A stretch of 64,000 nucleotides of DNA from Rhodopseudomonas palustris JSC-3b (GCA_000504425.1 KI632513.1:3579974-3643973); one strand, 5' to 3'; shown: positions 46,098 through 56,065, counted from the stretch's first letter. The notes: generated from the sequence alone by a model not told the origin. Numbers and translations are program-made.

Positions 46098-46944
46098 TCG
46101 CGGCATTCAGCTCGCCGCCGAACACGAAGATCGCGGCGATGAAATACAAGAACACCAGCGCGATGATCACCGAGGCCAGCCCGGCATACATCGTCACGTA
46201 ATTATTGGCGAAGCGCGCCAGATAGAGGCCGAAGCCCACGCCCGATAGCAGCGAGGCCGCCATGGTGAAGATGATGCCGGGCAGGATCTGCCGAAAACTG
46301 CGCCGGCCGCACGGCAGCCAGGCGTGCAGGATCAGCAGCGCGGCGGTCATGGCGATGATGGTGATGCCGTAGCGTCCGATGGTGAGCAGCCGCTCATTGC
46401 TCTCCACCATCAGCGGCACATACAGCCGTGCCGTTTCCAGCAGCAGCGGACCGAGCACGATCAGGAATGCCATTGCCAGCGCGGTGAACGCCGCCACCAG
46501 CGTGTAGCCGATCGATTCCAGCCGCAGCCAGTACCAGCGCCGCATCTCGACCACGGAATAGGCGCGGTTCAGCGCCACGCGCAGGCTTTCCACGCCGTTC
46601 GAAGCAAAATACAGCGCCAGCAAGAGGCCGATGGTCAGCGCATCGCCGCGTGCCGTCATCAGCACATCATGAATCTGCACCGACAGCGCATCCGATACCT
46701 GCATCGGCCAGATTTGCAGCAACAGCTCGGCGGCGCGTTCGGCAAGATTTCTGGAACCGACAAAGCCGGCCAGCGAGGTCAGCACGATCAGGAACGGAAA
46801 CAGCGCCATCAACGATGATAGCGCGATGTGACTGGCGATCGCCCAGCCGTCATCGGCGAGGAACGTATAAAAGGCGTCCATGCCGACCTGATAGGCGTAA
46901 CGGATGCGCCGCACGTGCCACCTGAAAGCAAGCCGCTCAACCAA
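46021..46944 (-). CDS. YihY/virulence factor BrkB family membrane protein
   Basis: A 307-residue protein with about six helices and the YihY signature HIALSSLMALFPFLIVLTSL, plus NGVESLRVALNRAYSVVEMR. Proteins of this family are inner-membrane proteins of debated role (formerly called RNase BN; also a proposed transporter). Its C-terminal 25 codons lie antisense to the receiver end of the hybrid kinase gene. Confidence 0.88.
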   Translation of the reverse strand: MVERLAFRWHVRRIRYAYQVGMDAFYTFLADDGWAIASHIALSSLMALFPFLIVLTSLAGFVGSRNLAERAAELLLQIWPMQVSDALSVQIHDVLMTARGDALTIGLLLALYFASNGVESLRVALNRAYSVVEMRRWYWLRLESIGYTLVAAFTALAMAFLIVLGPLLLETARLYVPLMVESNERLLTIGRYGITIIAMTAALLILHAWLPCGRRSFRQILPGIIFTMAASLLSGVGFGLYLARFANNYVTMYAGLASVIIALVFLYFIAAIFVFGGELNAAIMRSRLPKGVSLQAVQLRAPGETPA

Positions 46945-47040
46945 GACCAGATACTAGCATCGACGACCGCTTCGACAACGCCGGAACGGCAACCACGATC
47001 CACCATGGCGCGATCAGTGTGACGGTGCTATGAGACCCTC

Positions 47041-47235
47041 ATGACGACGGCGCTCAGCTCGGTCCTGCTTCCGATTGCGCTCGCAGCGGTGGCGATCGTG
47101 CTGCTGCTTGGGCTGATCAATATGATGCGTGGCGGCTCGCCGAACCGCGCACAGCGACTGATGCGACTGCGGGTCCTGCTGCAGTTGGTCGCAATCGCCG
47201 TTACCATGGCAGCGGTGTGGGCCATCGGACGCTGA
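47041..47235 (+). CDS. Twin-transmembrane small protein (HIG1-like)
   Basis: A 64-residue protein with two helices (about 8-27 and 44-62) joined by a basic loop MMRGGSPNRAQRLMRLR, the layout of alphaproteobacterial twin-TM/HIG_1 proteins that associate with cytochrome oxidase in mitochondria. It precedes the cobalamin adenosyltransferase gene by 39 bp. Confidence 0.85.
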   Translation: MTTALSSVLLPIALAAVAIVLLLGLINMMRGGSPNRAQRLMRLRVLLQLVAIAVTMAAVWAIGR

Positions 47236-47274
47236 CAGCGCCAAGGTTGGCGCGTATTGAGGAGGGAGGCAGCC

Positions 47275-47847
47275 ATGGTGGTGCTCAACCGCATTTATAC
47301 CCGCAGTGGCGATGACGGTACGACCGCGCTGGCCAATGGCGAGCGGCGGCCGAAATCGGACCTGCGCATTGCGGCCTATGGAACCGTCGATGAAACCAAT
47401 TCGGTGATCGGCATCGCGCGGCTGCATCTGTCAGATCAGCCGGTGATCGACGCCATGATGGCGCGGATTCAGAACGATTTGTTCGATCTTGGCGCTGATC
47501 TGGCGGTGCCGGAGCGGCAGGGCCAAGCCGAACGGCTGCGTGTGCTGGAGAGCCAGGTAACGCGGCTGGAACAGGAGATCGACTCGCTCAATGCGCAGCT
47601 CGCGCCGTTGAATTCATTTATACTTCCGGGCGGGCTGCCGGCCGCCGCGCATCTGCATCTGGCGCGTACCGTCTGTCGCCGCGCCGAACGGGCGCTGGTG
47701 GAACTGGCGCTGAAGCCCAATGAAGCGCTCAGCCCGTTCGCCCTCCGTTACATCAACCGGCTGTCCGACCTGTTGTTCGTCGCCAGCCGTGCCGCCAATG
47801 GCAATGGCGCGCATGACGTGCTCTGGGTACCAGGGCAGAACCGTTAG
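47275..47847 (+). CDS. Cob(I)alamin adenosyltransferase, PduO type
   Basis: A 190-residue trimeric enzyme that makes adenosylcobalamin from ATP and cob(I)alamin. The ATP-binding N-terminus reads IYTRSGDDGTTALANGERRP and AAYGTVDETNSVIG; the active-site motif RTVCRRAERALV is near the C-terminus. ATG at 47275 has GGAGGG upstream. No riboswitch was seen before it, and no cobalamin pathway genes lie nearby. Confidence 0.92.
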   Translation: MVVLNRIYTRSGDDGTTALANGERRPKSDLRIAAYGTVDETNSVIGIARLHLSDQPVIDAMMARIQNDLFDLGADLAVPERQGQAERLRVLESQVTRLEQEIDSLNAQLAPLNSFILPGGLPAAAHLHLARTVCRRAERALVELALKPNEALSPFALRYINRLSDLLFVASRAANGNGAHDVLWVPGQNR

Positions 47848-47884
47848 GACCGGCTAACGCCTGAGACATTTTATCTTTGCCGCG

Positions 47885-47913
47885 TTGACCACTGATTTCG
47901 GGGGCTTTAGGTT
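47885..47913 (+). promoter_or_regulatory. Possible promoter of etfBA
   Basis: TTGACC at 47885-47890, 17-base spacer, TAGGTT at 47908-47913. A weak match, but the spacing and place before etfB fit. Confidence 0.4.
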
Positions 47914-47955
47914 CCGCGGCCACGGGATTCAACAAATCAACACGAAAGAGGATCG

Positions 47956-48705
47956 ATGAAGGTTCTGGTGCCGGTTAAGCGGGTCGTCGATTACAACGTC
48001 AAGATCCGTGTCAAGGGAGACGGTTCGGGCGTTGAATTGGCCAACGTCAAAATGTCGATGAACCCGTTTGACGAGATCGCGGTGGAGGAAGCGCTCCGTC
48101 TGAAGGAGGCCGGTAAGGCCACCGAAGTCGTCGTGGTGTCGATCGGTCCGGCGCAAGCCTCGGAGACGATCCGTACCGGCCTGGCGATGGGCGGCGACCG
48201 GGGCATCCTGGTCAAGGCCGAGGGCAATGTCGAACCGCTCGCGGTCGCCAAGATCCTGAAAGCCGTGGTCGATGAAGAGAAGCCGGGTCTGGTGATCCTC
48301 GGCAAGCAGGCGATCGACGACGACTGCAATCAGACCGGCCAGATGCTGGCCGCGCTGCTGGGCTGGGGCCAGGCCACTTTCGCCTCCAAGGTCGAGGTTG
48401 ATGGTTCTGATTTCGTGGTGACGCGTGAGGTCGATGGCGGCCTGCAGACCCTGAAGCTCAAGGGTCCGGCGATCGTTACCACCGATCTGCGGCTCAACGA
48501 GCCGCGCTACGCCAGCCTGCCCAACATCATGAAGGCCAAGAAGAAGCCGATCGACGAAAAGACCGCCGATCAGTACGGCGTGGACCTCACGCCCCGTCTG
48601 GAGATTCTGAAGACCGTCGAGCCCGGTGGCCGCAAGGCCGGCGTCAAGGTCAAGGACGTCGCTGAACTTGTGTCGAAGCTGAAGAACGAAGCCGGGGTGA
48701 TCTGA
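47956..48705 (+). CDS. etfB: Electron transfer flavoprotein subunit beta
   Basis: A 249-residue subunit that holds AMP and, with EtfA, carries electrons from acyl-CoA and other dehydrogenases to ETF-ubiquinone oxidoreductase. It begins [16 protein letters not shown] and has the family motif [20 protein letters not shown], and [28 protein letters not shown] precedes the ATG. Its stop shares a base with the etfA start. Confidence 0.97.
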   Translation: MKVLVPVKRVVDYNVKIRVKGDGSGVELANVKMSMNPFDEIAVEEALRLKEAGKATEVVVVSIGPAQASETIRTGLAMGGDRGILVKAEGNVEPLAVAKILKAVVDEEKPGLVILGKQAIDDDCNQTGQMLAALLGWGQATFASKVEVDGSDFVVTREVDGGLQTLKLKGPAIVTTDLRLNEPRYASLPNIMKAKKKPIDEKTADQYGVDLTPRLEILKTVEPGGRKAGVKVKDVAELVSKLKNEAGVI

Positions 48706-49652
48706 TGACGACGCTGCTGATTGCTGAACACGACAACGCCGCCCTCAAGGACGCGACCCACAAGGCGCTGACCGCGGCCGCCCAACTGGGCGGCGACGTT
48801 CACGTGCTGGTGGCCGGTGGTCCGGGTGCCAAGGCGGCGGCAGATCATGCCGCCAAGCTGGCTGGCGTCACCAAGGTGCTGGTCGCCGAGAGCGACGCGC
48901 TCAGCCATGATCTCGCCGAGCCGCTGGCCGCGCTGATCGTGTCGCTGGCGCCGTCCTATGACGCGTTTGTCGCGCCCGCGACCTCGCGTTTCAAGAACGT
49001 GATGCCGCGCGTCGCTGCGCTGCTCGACGTGATGCAGGTTTCGGAAATCACCAAGGTGGTGGCGCCCGACACTTTTGAGCGTCCGATCTATGCCGGCAAC
49101 GCCATCCAGACGGTGAAGTCGAAGGACGCCAAGAAGGTGATCACCGTGCGGACCTCGACCTTTGCCGCCGCCGCCGAAGGCGGCAGCGCGGCGGTGGAAG
49201 CGGTCGCCGCTGCGGCCGATCCGGCGCTGTCGAGCTTCGTCGGTGAGGAAGTCGCCAAGAGCGATCGTCCCGAGCTGACCTCGGCCAAGATCATCGTCTC
49301 CGGTGGCCGCGCCATGCAGAGCCGTGAGAACTTCAGCAAGTATATCGAGCCGCTCGCCGACAAGCTCGGCGCCGGTGTCGGCGCCTCGCGCGCCGCGGTC
49401 GATGCCGGCTACGCGCCGAACGACTGGCAGGTCGGTCAGACCGGCAAGGTGGTTGCGCCGGAGCTCTATGTCGCGATCGGCATTTCCGGCGCGATCCAGC
49501 ACCTCGCCGGCATGAAGGACTCCAAGGTGATCGTGGCGATCAACAAGGACGAAGACGCCCCGATCTTCCAGGTCGCCGACTACGGTCTGGTTGCCGACCT
49601 CTATCAGGCGGTGCCCGAACTGACCGACGAACTCGGCAAGCTCGGCAAGTAA
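48705..49652 (+). CDS. etfA: Electron transfer flavoprotein subunit alpha
   Basis: A 315-residue subunit that binds FAD in its C-terminal half: [20 protein letters not shown], then [21 protein letters not shown] (cut), and [14 protein letters not shown]. The start at 48705 is a TGATG overlap with etfB. The 3-hydroxybutyryl-CoA dehydrogenase gene lies downstream, as expected for fatty-acid/PHB metabolism. Confidence 0.97.
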   Translation: MTTLLIAEHDNAALKDATHKALTAAAQLGGDVHVLVAGGPGAKAAADHAAKLAGVTKVLVAESDALSHDLAEPLAALIVSLAPSYDAFVAPATSRFKNVMPRVAALLDVMQVSEITKVVAPDTFERPIYAGNAIQTVKSKDAKKVITVRTSTFAAAAEGGSAAVEAVAAAADPALSSFVGEEVAKSDRPELTSAKIIVSGGRAMQSRENFSKYIEPLADKLGAGVGASRAAVDAGYAPNDWQVGQTGKVVAPELYVAIGISGAIQHLAGMKDSKVIVAINKDEDAPIFQVADYGLVADLYQAVPELTDELGKLGK

Positions 49653-49664
49653 ACAACACGACGG

Positions 49665-49693
49665 CGCGCCGCCGGCTCCAAGCGGGCGGCGCG
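49665..49693 (+). terminator. Hairpin after etfA
   Basis: A 9-bp stem (49665-49673 with 49685-49693) and 11-base loop, 12 bp after the etfA stop. No T-run follows, so termination strength is doubtful. Confidence 0.4.
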
Positions 49694-49829
49694 TCGCTCC
49701 CAGCGTCAGGCGTTGGATGGTCGGTAGATCACGCCTGGCGGCGATTGCGGTCCGACCATATGTGGTAACGGGTGGAATTCATGCCATGGGACGGCCCGGA
49801 GCCGCGGCGTCCCCCGACGAGATGATGAA

Positions 49830-50711
49830 ATGGCACTAGCAATCAAGAAGGTGGGCGTGATCGGCTCGGGCCAGATGGGCAACGGGATCGCGCATGTCGC
49901 GGCACTGGGCGGATTCGACGTGGTGCTGAACGACATCGCCGCCGACCGCATCAAGTCGGCGCTGGCCACCATCAATGGCAATCTGTCGCGGCAGGTCGCC
50001 AAGAAGACCATCACCGAGGAGCAGCGCAAGCAGGCGCTGGCGCGCATCTCTGGTGCCGAACGTCTCGAAGATCTCGCCGGTTGCGATCTGGTGATCGAGA
50101 CCGCGGTCGAGAAGGAAGACGTCAAGCGCAAGATCTTCAACGAGCTGTGCAGCGTGCTGCAGCCCGAAGCGATCATCGCTTCCAACACCTCATCGATTTC
50201 AATTACCCGGCTTGCGGCGACCACCGATCGGCCGGAGCGCTTCATCGGCATTCACTTCATGAATCCGGTGCCGCGCATGGAGCTGGTCGAGCTGATCCGC
50301 GGCATCGCCACCGACGATGCCACGTTCGAGGCCGCCAAGGAATTCGTGGCCCGGCTCGGCAAGCAGGTCGCGGTGTCGGAAGATTTCCCGGCCTTCATCG
50401 TCAATCGCATTCTGCTGCCGATGATCAACGAGGCGATCTACACGCTCTATGAAGGCGTCGGTAATGTCGAAGCGATCGACGCAGCGATGAAGCTCGGTGC
50501 CCATCATCCGATGGGGCCGCTTGAGCTGGCTGATTTCATCGGCCTCGATACCTGTCTGTCGATCATGCAGGTGCTGCATGAAGGGCTCGCCGATTCCAAA
50601 TACCGGCCGTGCCCGCTGCTGGTGAAATATGTCGAAGCCGGCTGGCTCGGCCGCAAGACGCAGCGCGGCTTCTATGATTATCGCGGCGATAAGCCGGTGC
50701 CGACGCGCTAG
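49830..50711 (+). CDS. 3-hydroxybutyryl-CoA dehydrogenase
   Basis: A 293-residue NAD(P)-dependent enzyme that interconverts acetoacetyl-CoA and 3-hydroxybutyryl-CoA. The dinucleotide loop is KVGVIGSGQMGNGIAHV; the HCDH signature FIVNRILLPMINEAIYTL and the catalytic H/E pair (IHFMNPVPRMELVELI) are present. ATG at 49830. It follows etfA by 177 bp; the two are often neighbours. Confidence 0.95.
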   Translation: MALAIKKVGVIGSGQMGNGIAHVAALGGFDVVLNDIAADRIKSALATINGNLSRQVAKKTITEEQRKQALARISGAERLEDLAGCDLVIETAVEKEDVKRKIFNELCSVLQPEAIIASNTSSISITRLAATTDRPERFIGIHFMNPVPRMELVELIRGIATDDATFEAAKEFVARLGKQVAVSEDFPAFIVNRILLPMINEAIYTLYEGVGNVEAIDAAMKLGAHHPMGPLELADFIGLDTCLSIMQVLHEGLADSKYRPCPLLVKYVEAGWLGRKTQRGFYDYRGDKPVPTR

Positions 50712-50813
50712 AGCTTTTTCGGTTCTGATGGAATCCAAACCGACGCTCTAGCTTTATGTTCTGACGCGTTTCTTCATGCGAACCGGGATCCACTTCGCTC
50801 GAAAACGCTATAA
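50711..50813 (+). repeat. Intergenic repeat, family B copy 2
   Basis: The sequence from GAGCTTTTTCGGTTCTGATG through TTCATGCGAACCGG to GAAAACGCTATAAC matches 20511-20603. It follows the hbd stop directly. Confidence 0.75.
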
Positions 50814-51226
50814 CTAAGCGCGTCCATTCAGCGCCGAATTAGTCCAATAGCGACTGATGCCAAGCTGTCCGTGCGTCATGGCCGGGCTCGTCCCGGTCAC
50901 CACGTCTCTCTTCTTGTGTAGCCTTCAAGACGTGAATGCCCGCAACAAACGCGGGCATGGCGGGGCTCATTTCAAGAGCGTTGGTATCATCTGGCCTAGC
51001 GGGCGCGGCATTGCTGGTTAATGGCTGGCGAATTTTCAGCGCAATTGTAACTAACCGTATCAGGTGCTGCTAACGCTGCCTGAAACGCTGCGGCGCGGCG
51101 GTGACCATTCATACCGCTCTTTAACTCCTGAGGCCAAACATGGGTCGCGAGAGACGGGCATCGTCTTTCGCACGCACATGGGAGCATCTGTGCGAGCAAC
51201 GTCGCGCTCGAAATGGAATACGTATC
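50712..51226. other. Intergenic region of repeats
   Basis: 515 bp holding family B copy 2, family A copy 5 and about 260 bp of AT-richer sequence before a small gene. The frames at 51064 and 51140 have no SD and overlap; I do not call them. Confidence 0.6.
50874..50962. repeat. Intergenic palindromic repeat, family A copy 5
   Basis: From CGTCATGGCCGGGCTCG to GCGCGGGCATGGCG-like end with ACGTCT/AAGACGT arms. The central part has diverged from copies 1 and 4. Confidence 0.8.
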
Positions 51227-51415
51227 ATGGCAAGCATTACCTATACGTCCCTGGACCGAGATGACACTGCTGAACATGGTTCTTTGTACTGGGGCATCCA
51301 CGATTTCCTCCGCCAATTCGTGCTCGTCGCGATCGATCTGACCGAGAATACGGCGCGTGAAATGCGCTTCGTTCCGGCACGTGCCGACGCGCAGTCGATC
51401 GACGGACGCTATTGA
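51227..51415 (+). CDS. Small hypothetical protein
   Basis: A 62-residue frame, MASITYTSLDRDDTAEHGSL first, with a mixed hydrophobic and acidic pattern and no helix or domain I know. ATG at 51227 with a weak SD (GGAA). Its codon use is not strongly typical; it could be noise in this repeat-rich gap. The next gene is also very short. Confidence 0.4.
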   Translation: MASITYTSLDRDDTAEHGSLYWGIHDFLRQFVLVAIDLTENTAREMRFVPARADAQSIDGRY

Positions 51416-51560
51416 GAGAAACGCCAGGCGACATTTGCGGTCGCCGTTCAAAGGAGGCGGCCTCGGATCGCTCCGGGGCCGGTGGGATCAGAGCCGGATC
51501 GTCAATCAAGAAAGCTTCGTTAACTACGGGCGACTAGGCTGATCTCAAGGAGATACGGAA

Positions 51561-51761
51561 ATGGACATGAGCTTGGTGGCGGCCGCGCTGTCAGCCCGCG
51601 CAGGGCAGACCCAGATGCAGGTCGCGGCAACCATCGCCAAATCCAACGCCGACGCGGAGAGATCCGCCGTTCAGACCCTGCTGGGGGCCGCACAGCAGAA
51701 TCTGAACTCACTGGCCAATGTCGCCGACGGCGTCGGCACCAACGTCAACATCTCGGCGTAA
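51561..51761 (+). CDS. YjfB-like putative motility protein
   Basis: A 66-residue helical protein that opens MDMSLVAAALSARAGQTQMQ and continues VAATIAKSNADAERSAVQTL, resembling the YjfB/PF14070 small motility-associated family. A strong SD, AAGGAGA, sits at the right distance. There is no flagellar gene near, so the link to motility is only by family. Confidence 0.75.
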   Translation: MDMSLVAAALSARAGQTQMQVAATIAKSNADAERSAVQTLLGAAQQNLNSLANVADGVGTNVNISA

Positions 51762-51794
51762 CGCGCGGGATCAGGCGACCGGCCGTGCTGCGGT

Positions 51795-52154
51795 TCAGGT
51801 CTTCACCAAGGTTGTGAAGCCGCCGAAGAACATCCGCTTGGCATCGAACGGCAGATTGTTCGGGTCCATCGACTCCGTCAGCCGCGGGTCCTGCATCACC
51901 TTGGCCATGATCCGGTCGCGCTGTTTGCGCGATTTGTAGACGATGTAGGAAAACACCACGACCTCATCCGGCTTCAGCTTCACGCTGCGCGGAAATGAGG
52001 TGCGCTTGCCGGCCGTGACATCGTCGGCCACGCATTCGTGATAATCGAGCGCGCCATATTCGCGCCAGACCTTGCCGGCTTTGCGCGCCAGCTTCACATA
52101 GGCGGCAAGCTTGGTCTTCGGCACGGGTACGACGAATCCGTCCACATATGACAT
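51795..52154 (-). CDS. DUF1428 family protein
   Basis: A 119-residue protein that starts MSYVDGFVVPVPKTKLAAYV, with FSYIVYKSRKQRDRIMAKVM and KRMFFGGFTTLVK: the whole length of DUF1428, a ferredoxin-like dimeric alpha-beta fold of unknown function. ATG at 52154 gives the usual length; the frame before it has no domain. Confidence 0.9.
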   Translation of the reverse strand: MSYVDGFVVPVPKTKLAAYVKLARKAGKVWREYGALDYHECVADDVTAGKRTSFPRSVKLKPDEVVVFSYIVYKSRKQRDRIMAKVMQDPRLTESMDPNNLPFDAKRMFFGGFTTLVKT

Positions 52155-52289
52155 CTGGTCCTCCAGTCCCTGCAGGCCACCTGTATCTGCAAGACGTCGT
52201 GGGCCCTGGTAGGCCGACAACGACGATCGGGACGGGCGGTTCACCGGCGCGGCAGCTGCCCGCTGGCGGGAAGGCCGATCGCGTTCGCT

Positions 52290-52964
52290 CTAGCGACCCA
52301 GCGCCTTTTTCAGCAGCGCGATTGCGTCCGGGCTGTCCCATTGCGCCGGGCCGGCGATCGAGGCGATCTCGCAGCCTTGCGCGTCGAGCAGCAGCGTGGT
52401 CGGCATGCCCAGTGCTTTGCCCGCCGACTTAAGGTCCTGGAAAACCTTGGCTTTGCCGTCGGCATAATAGCCGAGCCGGTTCAGCCCGGCGTCTTTCAGG
52501 AACGCTTTCGGCTTCTCGGCGTCACGGGTGTCGATATTGATCGCCAGCACCTCGAACTGGTCGCTGCCGAGCGCGGCCTGCAGATTGTCGAGCGCCGGCA
52601 TCTCCTTGCGGCACGGCACGCACCAGGTCGCCCACAGATTGACCAGCACCGTGCGGCCGCGCCATTCCGACAGCCTGCGCGGCTTGCCCTCACCATCCTC
52701 GAACGCCAGCTCCGGAATCCGCAGCGGCGCCTTGGCGACCGAGACCGCCGCCACTTCGCCGGTGGTCAGTGGCGCGATTTTCTGCGCCAGATCGAGCGCC
52801 GGCCGGCAGGTGGCGTCACCCGGCGGATTGCGTTGCAGGGCGTCGATCCCGTATACCCCGCCCCATCCGATCGCCGAGGCGACCAGGATTGCGGCCAATC
52901 CCACGGTCAGGCGGCGAACGACGCGGCGCCGGGGCTTGGTCGATGAATCGGGACCGCCGGTCAT
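52290..52964 (-). CDS. tlpA: Thiol:disulfide interchange protein TlpA
   Basis: A 224-residue thioredoxin-like protein anchored by one N-terminal helix (about 18-41), with the active site C115-V-P-C118 in WATWCVPCRKEMP, and a cis-proline at MPTTLLL. Two further cysteines, C53 (ATCRP) and C200 or so (AQGCEI), fit the extra structural disulfide known from Bradyrhizobium TlpA. In that organism it reduces partners for cytochrome aa3 assembly. It is divergent from argH, 101 bp away. Confidence 0.93.
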   Translation of the reverse strand: MTGGPDSSTKPRRRVVRRLTVGLAAILVASAIGWGGVYGIDALQRNPPGDATCRPALDLAQKIAPLTTGEVAAVSVAKAPLRIPELAFEDGEGKPRRLSEWRGRTVLVNLWATWCVPCRKEMPALDNLQAALGSDQFEVLAINIDTRDAEKPKAFLKDAGLNRLGYYADGKAKVFQDLKSAGKALGMPTTLLLDAQGCEIASIAGPAQWDSPDAIALLKKALGR

Positions 52965-53065
52965 GACGGCACACGCGCACAGGGCGCAGCACGGCGGTGA
53001 TTGAGAGACATTGAATGGGACATGGTCAGGTGCGGCGTCAGCGGCAAACTCAGGTGCGGCAGAGC

Positions 53066-54463
53066 ATGAGCAACAAGATGTGGGGCGGCCGTTTCTCCGA
53101 GCGCCCCGACGCGATCATGGAAGAGATCAACGTCTCGATCGATGTGGATCGCCATCTCTACGCCCAGGACATCACGGCGTCCAAGGCCCACGCGGCGATG
53201 TTGGCGGCACAGGGCATCATCACCGCGAACGATGCGAAAAATATCGGCAAGGGTCTAGACACGATTTTGTCAGAGATCCGAAAGGGTTCGTTCGATTTTA
53301 AGCGCGCGCTCGAAGACATTCACATGAATGTTGAAGGCCGGCTGTCCGAGCTGATCGGCCCGGCTGCCGGGCGGCTCCATACCGCGCGCTCGCGCAACGA
53401 TCAGGTCGCCACCGATTTCCGGCTGTTCGTGCGCGATACCATCGATGACATCGACGCGGCGCTGGCGCGCTATCAGGCCGCGCTGGTGCGCCGCGCGCTC
53501 GAACACGCCGACACCGTGATGCCGGGCTTCACGCATTTGCAGACCGCGCAGCCGGTGACGCTCGGCCACCATCTGATGGCCTATGTGGAAATGGCGGCGC
53601 GCGACCGCGGCCGGTTCCGCGATGCCCGCAAGCGCCTCAATGAAAGCCCGCTCGGCGCCGCCGCGCTCGCCGGCACCTCGTTCCCGATCGACCGCGAGCT
53701 GACCGCGCGCACGCTCGGCTTCGACCGGCCGATGGCCAATTCGCTCGACGCCGTGTCAGACCGCGATTTCGTGCTGGAGACGCTGTCGGCAGCCTCGATC
53801 ACCGCGGTGCATCTGTCGCGCTTTGCCGAAGAGATCGTGCTGTGGACCTCGCCGCTGGTCGGCCTGGTGCGGCTGTCGGACAAGTTCACCACTGGCTCCT
53901 CGATCATGCCGCAGAAGCGCAATCCGGACGCCGCCGAGCTGGTGCGCGCCAAGACCGGCCGGGTGATCGGCGCGCTCAATGGCCTTTTGATCGTGATGAA
54001 GGGTCTGCCGCTCGCCTATCAAAAGGACATGCAGGAAGACAAACAGGGCGCGATGGAAGCCTTTGCCGCGCTGTCGCTGGCGGTGCGCGCCATGACCGGC
54101 ATGGTCGATGACCTGATGCCGGAGGCCGAGCGCATGAAACAGGCCGCCGGCGATGGCTACGCCACCGCCACCGACCTTGCCGACTGGCTGGTGCGTACCC
54201 TGAAAATGCCGTTCCGCGATGCCCACCACGTCACCGGCCGGATCGTCGGCCTCGCCGCCAAGCAGGGCGTGGCGCTGCACGAGCTGCCGCTGTCGGAGAT
54301 GCAGTCGGTCGAGCCGCGCATCACCGCGCAGGCGCTGGCGGTGCTGTCGGTGGAGTCCTCGGTCAAGAGCCGCACCAGCTATGGCGGCACCGCGCCGAAA
54401 AACGTCCGGGCCCAGGCCAAGGCCTGGCAGAAGCGCCTGGAAAAGGAACAGAATTCGCGTTGA
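53066..54463 (+). CDS. argH: Argininosuccinate lyase
   Basis: A 465-residue enzyme of the fumarase superfamily that splits argininosuccinate into arginine and fumarate, the last step of arginine synthesis. It shows [36 protein letters not shown], and the signature [12 protein letters not shown] near 277-288. ATG at 53066; an in-frame ATG 17 codons earlier is not family-like. argD and argF are at 23-25 kb. Confidence 0.96.
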   Translation: MSNKMWGGRFSERPDAIMEEINVSIDVDRHLYAQDITASKAHAAMLAAQGIITANDAKNIGKGLDTILSEIRKGSFDFKRALEDIHMNVEGRLSELIGPAAGRLHTARSRNDQVATDFRLFVRDTIDDIDAALARYQAALVRRALEHADTVMPGFTHLQTAQPVTLGHHLMAYVEMAARDRGRFRDARKRLNESPLGAAALAGTSFPIDRELTARTLGFDRPMANSLDAVSDRDFVLETLSAASITAVHLSRFAEEIVLWTSPLVGLVRLSDKFTTGSSIMPQKRNPDAAELVRAKTGRVIGALNGLLIVMKGLPLAYQKDMQEDKQGAMEAFAALSLAVRAMTGMVDDLMPEAERMKQAAGDGYATATDLADWLVRTLKMPFRDAHHVTGRIVGLAAKQGVALHELPLSEMQSVEPRITAQALAVLSVESSVKSRTSYGGTAPKNVRAQAKAWQKRLEKEQNSR

Positions 54464-54543
54464 CGACCGGGCGCCGGCGCAAGCCGGCTCTCGCCAGATC
54501 GCGGCAATCTTTGTATGGTGCCGACGCAATTGGGGACATCGCC

Positions 54544-54792
54544 GTGAACCGTTCTCGCCATCCGTCCTGGGCCGTGCTGGCCCTTGCCGCCGTTGCCCTG
54601 ACCTTGGTCGGCTGCGGCCGCAAGGCAGGTCTCGACGCGCCGCCCGGCAGCCCTGCCGTCGTCGCGGAACCGGCGAGCAATGACCCGGCAGCGAAAAGCG
54701 GCCTGTTCGATACGCCGGCCGCGGCCAACGCCGCGCCGCAGGCCTCCAAGGGCCGCAAGAAGCCGTTCGTTCTCGATCCGTTGCTCGACTGA
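54544..54792 (+). CDS. lptM: Small lipoprotein, LptM-like
   Basis: An 82-residue lipoprotein: hydrophobic helix about 8-22 then a lipobox LVGC, GRKAGLDAPPGSPA (YifL/LptM-like), and a proline/alanine tail ending KKPFVLDPLLD. LptM helps assemble the LPS translocon in E. coli. The start is GTG at 54544 with GGGGAC before it. It sits between argH and lysA; the same placement next to lysA/dapF is common. Confidence 0.75.
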   Translation: MNRSRHPSWAVLALAAVALTLVGCGRKAGLDAPPGSPAVVAEPASNDPAAKSGLFDTPAAANAAPQASKGRKKPFVLDPLLD

Positions 54793-54799
54793 GTTTCCA

Positions 54800-56065
54800 A
54801 TGCATCATTTTGACTACAGCAACGGCGTGCTGCACGCCGAAGCGGTGAACCTGTCAGCGATCGCCGAACAAGTCGGCACGCCGTTCTATTGCTATTCCAC
54901 CGCGACGCTGGAACGGCACTACCGCATCTTCAGCGAGGCGTTTGCCGAGACCGACGCGCTGGTGTGCTACGCCATGAAGGCGAATTCCAACCAGTCGGTG
55001 CTGCGCACGCTGGCCAAGCTCGGCGCCGGCGCCGACGTGGTGTCGGGCGGCGAAATGGCGCGCGCGCTGGCGGCCGGCATTCCGCCGAGCAAGATCGTGT
55101 TCTCCGGCGTCGGCAAGACGGTGGATGAGCTGCGCGCCGCGCTGGCGCACGACATTCTGTGCATCAACATCGAATCCGAGCCGGAACTGGAAGTCTTGTC
55201 GGCGCTGGCGAGCGCGATGAACAAGACCGCGCACATCTCGATCCGCGTCAATCCGGACGTCGATTCCGGCTCCCACGCCAAGATTTCGACCGGCAAGTCC
55301 GAGAACAAGTTCGGCATTCCGCTGGTGCGCGCCCGCGAGGTCTATCGGCGCGCCGCGTCGCTGCCCGGCATCAAGGTCAGCGGCGTCGATGTTCATATCG
55401 GCAGCCAGATCACCGATCTTGGGCCGATGGAGGCCGCGTTCCGGCTGCTCGCCGATTTCGTCACCGTGCTGCGCAGCGATGGCCACACCATCAACCACGT
55501 CGATTTCGGCGGCGGCCTTGGCATTCCGTACTACGAAGACCCGAGCCTGCCGCCAGAGCCGGTGGTCTATGCCGAGATGGTCAAGCGCATCAGCCACAAT
55601 CTCGGCTGCCGGCTGCTGTTCGAGCCCGGGCGGATGATCGTCGGCAATGCCGGCATCCTGGTGTCGCGCGTCACCTATGTGAAGCATGGCGACGCCAAGA
55701 ACTTCGTGATCATCGACGCGGCGATGAACGATCTCATTCGTCCGACGCTGTACGAAGCCTATCACGACATTCTGCCGATCAATGCGCCGCCCGCCGGTGG
55801 CCCCGAGATCGTCGCCGATGTGGTCGGCCCGGTGTGCGAGAGCGGCGATTATCTGGCGCTGTCGCGCCGGCTGCCGGCGCTCAAGGCCGGCGATCTGGTC
55901 GCGATCATGACCGCCGGTGCCTATGGCGCGGTGCAGTCCTGCACCTACAACACCCGGCCGCTGGTGCCGGAAGTGCTGGTCAAGGGCGATCAGTTCGCGG
56001 TGGTCCGGCCGCGCCTGACCGTCGAGCAACTGATCGCGATGGATCAGCCGGCGCCCTGGCTGTAA
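54800..56065 (+). CDS. lysA: Diaminopimelate decarboxylase
   Basis: A 421-residue PLP enzyme that makes lysine from meso-diaminopimelate. The PLP lysine is K60 in CYAMKANSNQSV; HIGSQITDLG, VDFGGGLGIPY and GPVCESGDYLA form the cofactor and substrate sites. ATG at 54800 begins 8 bp after the lipoprotein stop, so the genes are likely co-transcribed. Confidence 0.96.
   Translation: MHHFDYSNGVLHAEAVNLSAIAEQVGTPFYCYSTATLERHYRIFSEAFAETDALVCYAMKANSNQSVLRTLAKLGAGADVVSGGEMARALAAGIPPSKIVFSGVGKTVDELRAALAHDILCINIESEPELEVLSALASAMNKTAHISIRVNPDVDSGSHAKISTGKSENKFGIPLVRAREVYRRAASLPGIKVSGVDVHIGSQITDLGPMEAAFRLLADFVTVLRSDGHTINHVDFGGGLGIPYYEDPSLPPEPVVYAEMVKRISHNLGCRLLFEPGRMIVGNAGILVSRVTYVKHGDAKNFVIIDAAMNDLIRPTLYEAYHDILPINAPPAGGPEIVADVVGPVCESGDYLALSRRLPALKAGDLVAIMTAGAYGAVQSCTYNTRPLVPEVLVKGDQFAVVRPRLTVEQLIAMDQPAPWL

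Noticed and set aside
51064..51264. Small plus-strand frames before the 51227 gene
   Set aside because: They overlap each other in different frames and lack ribosome sites.
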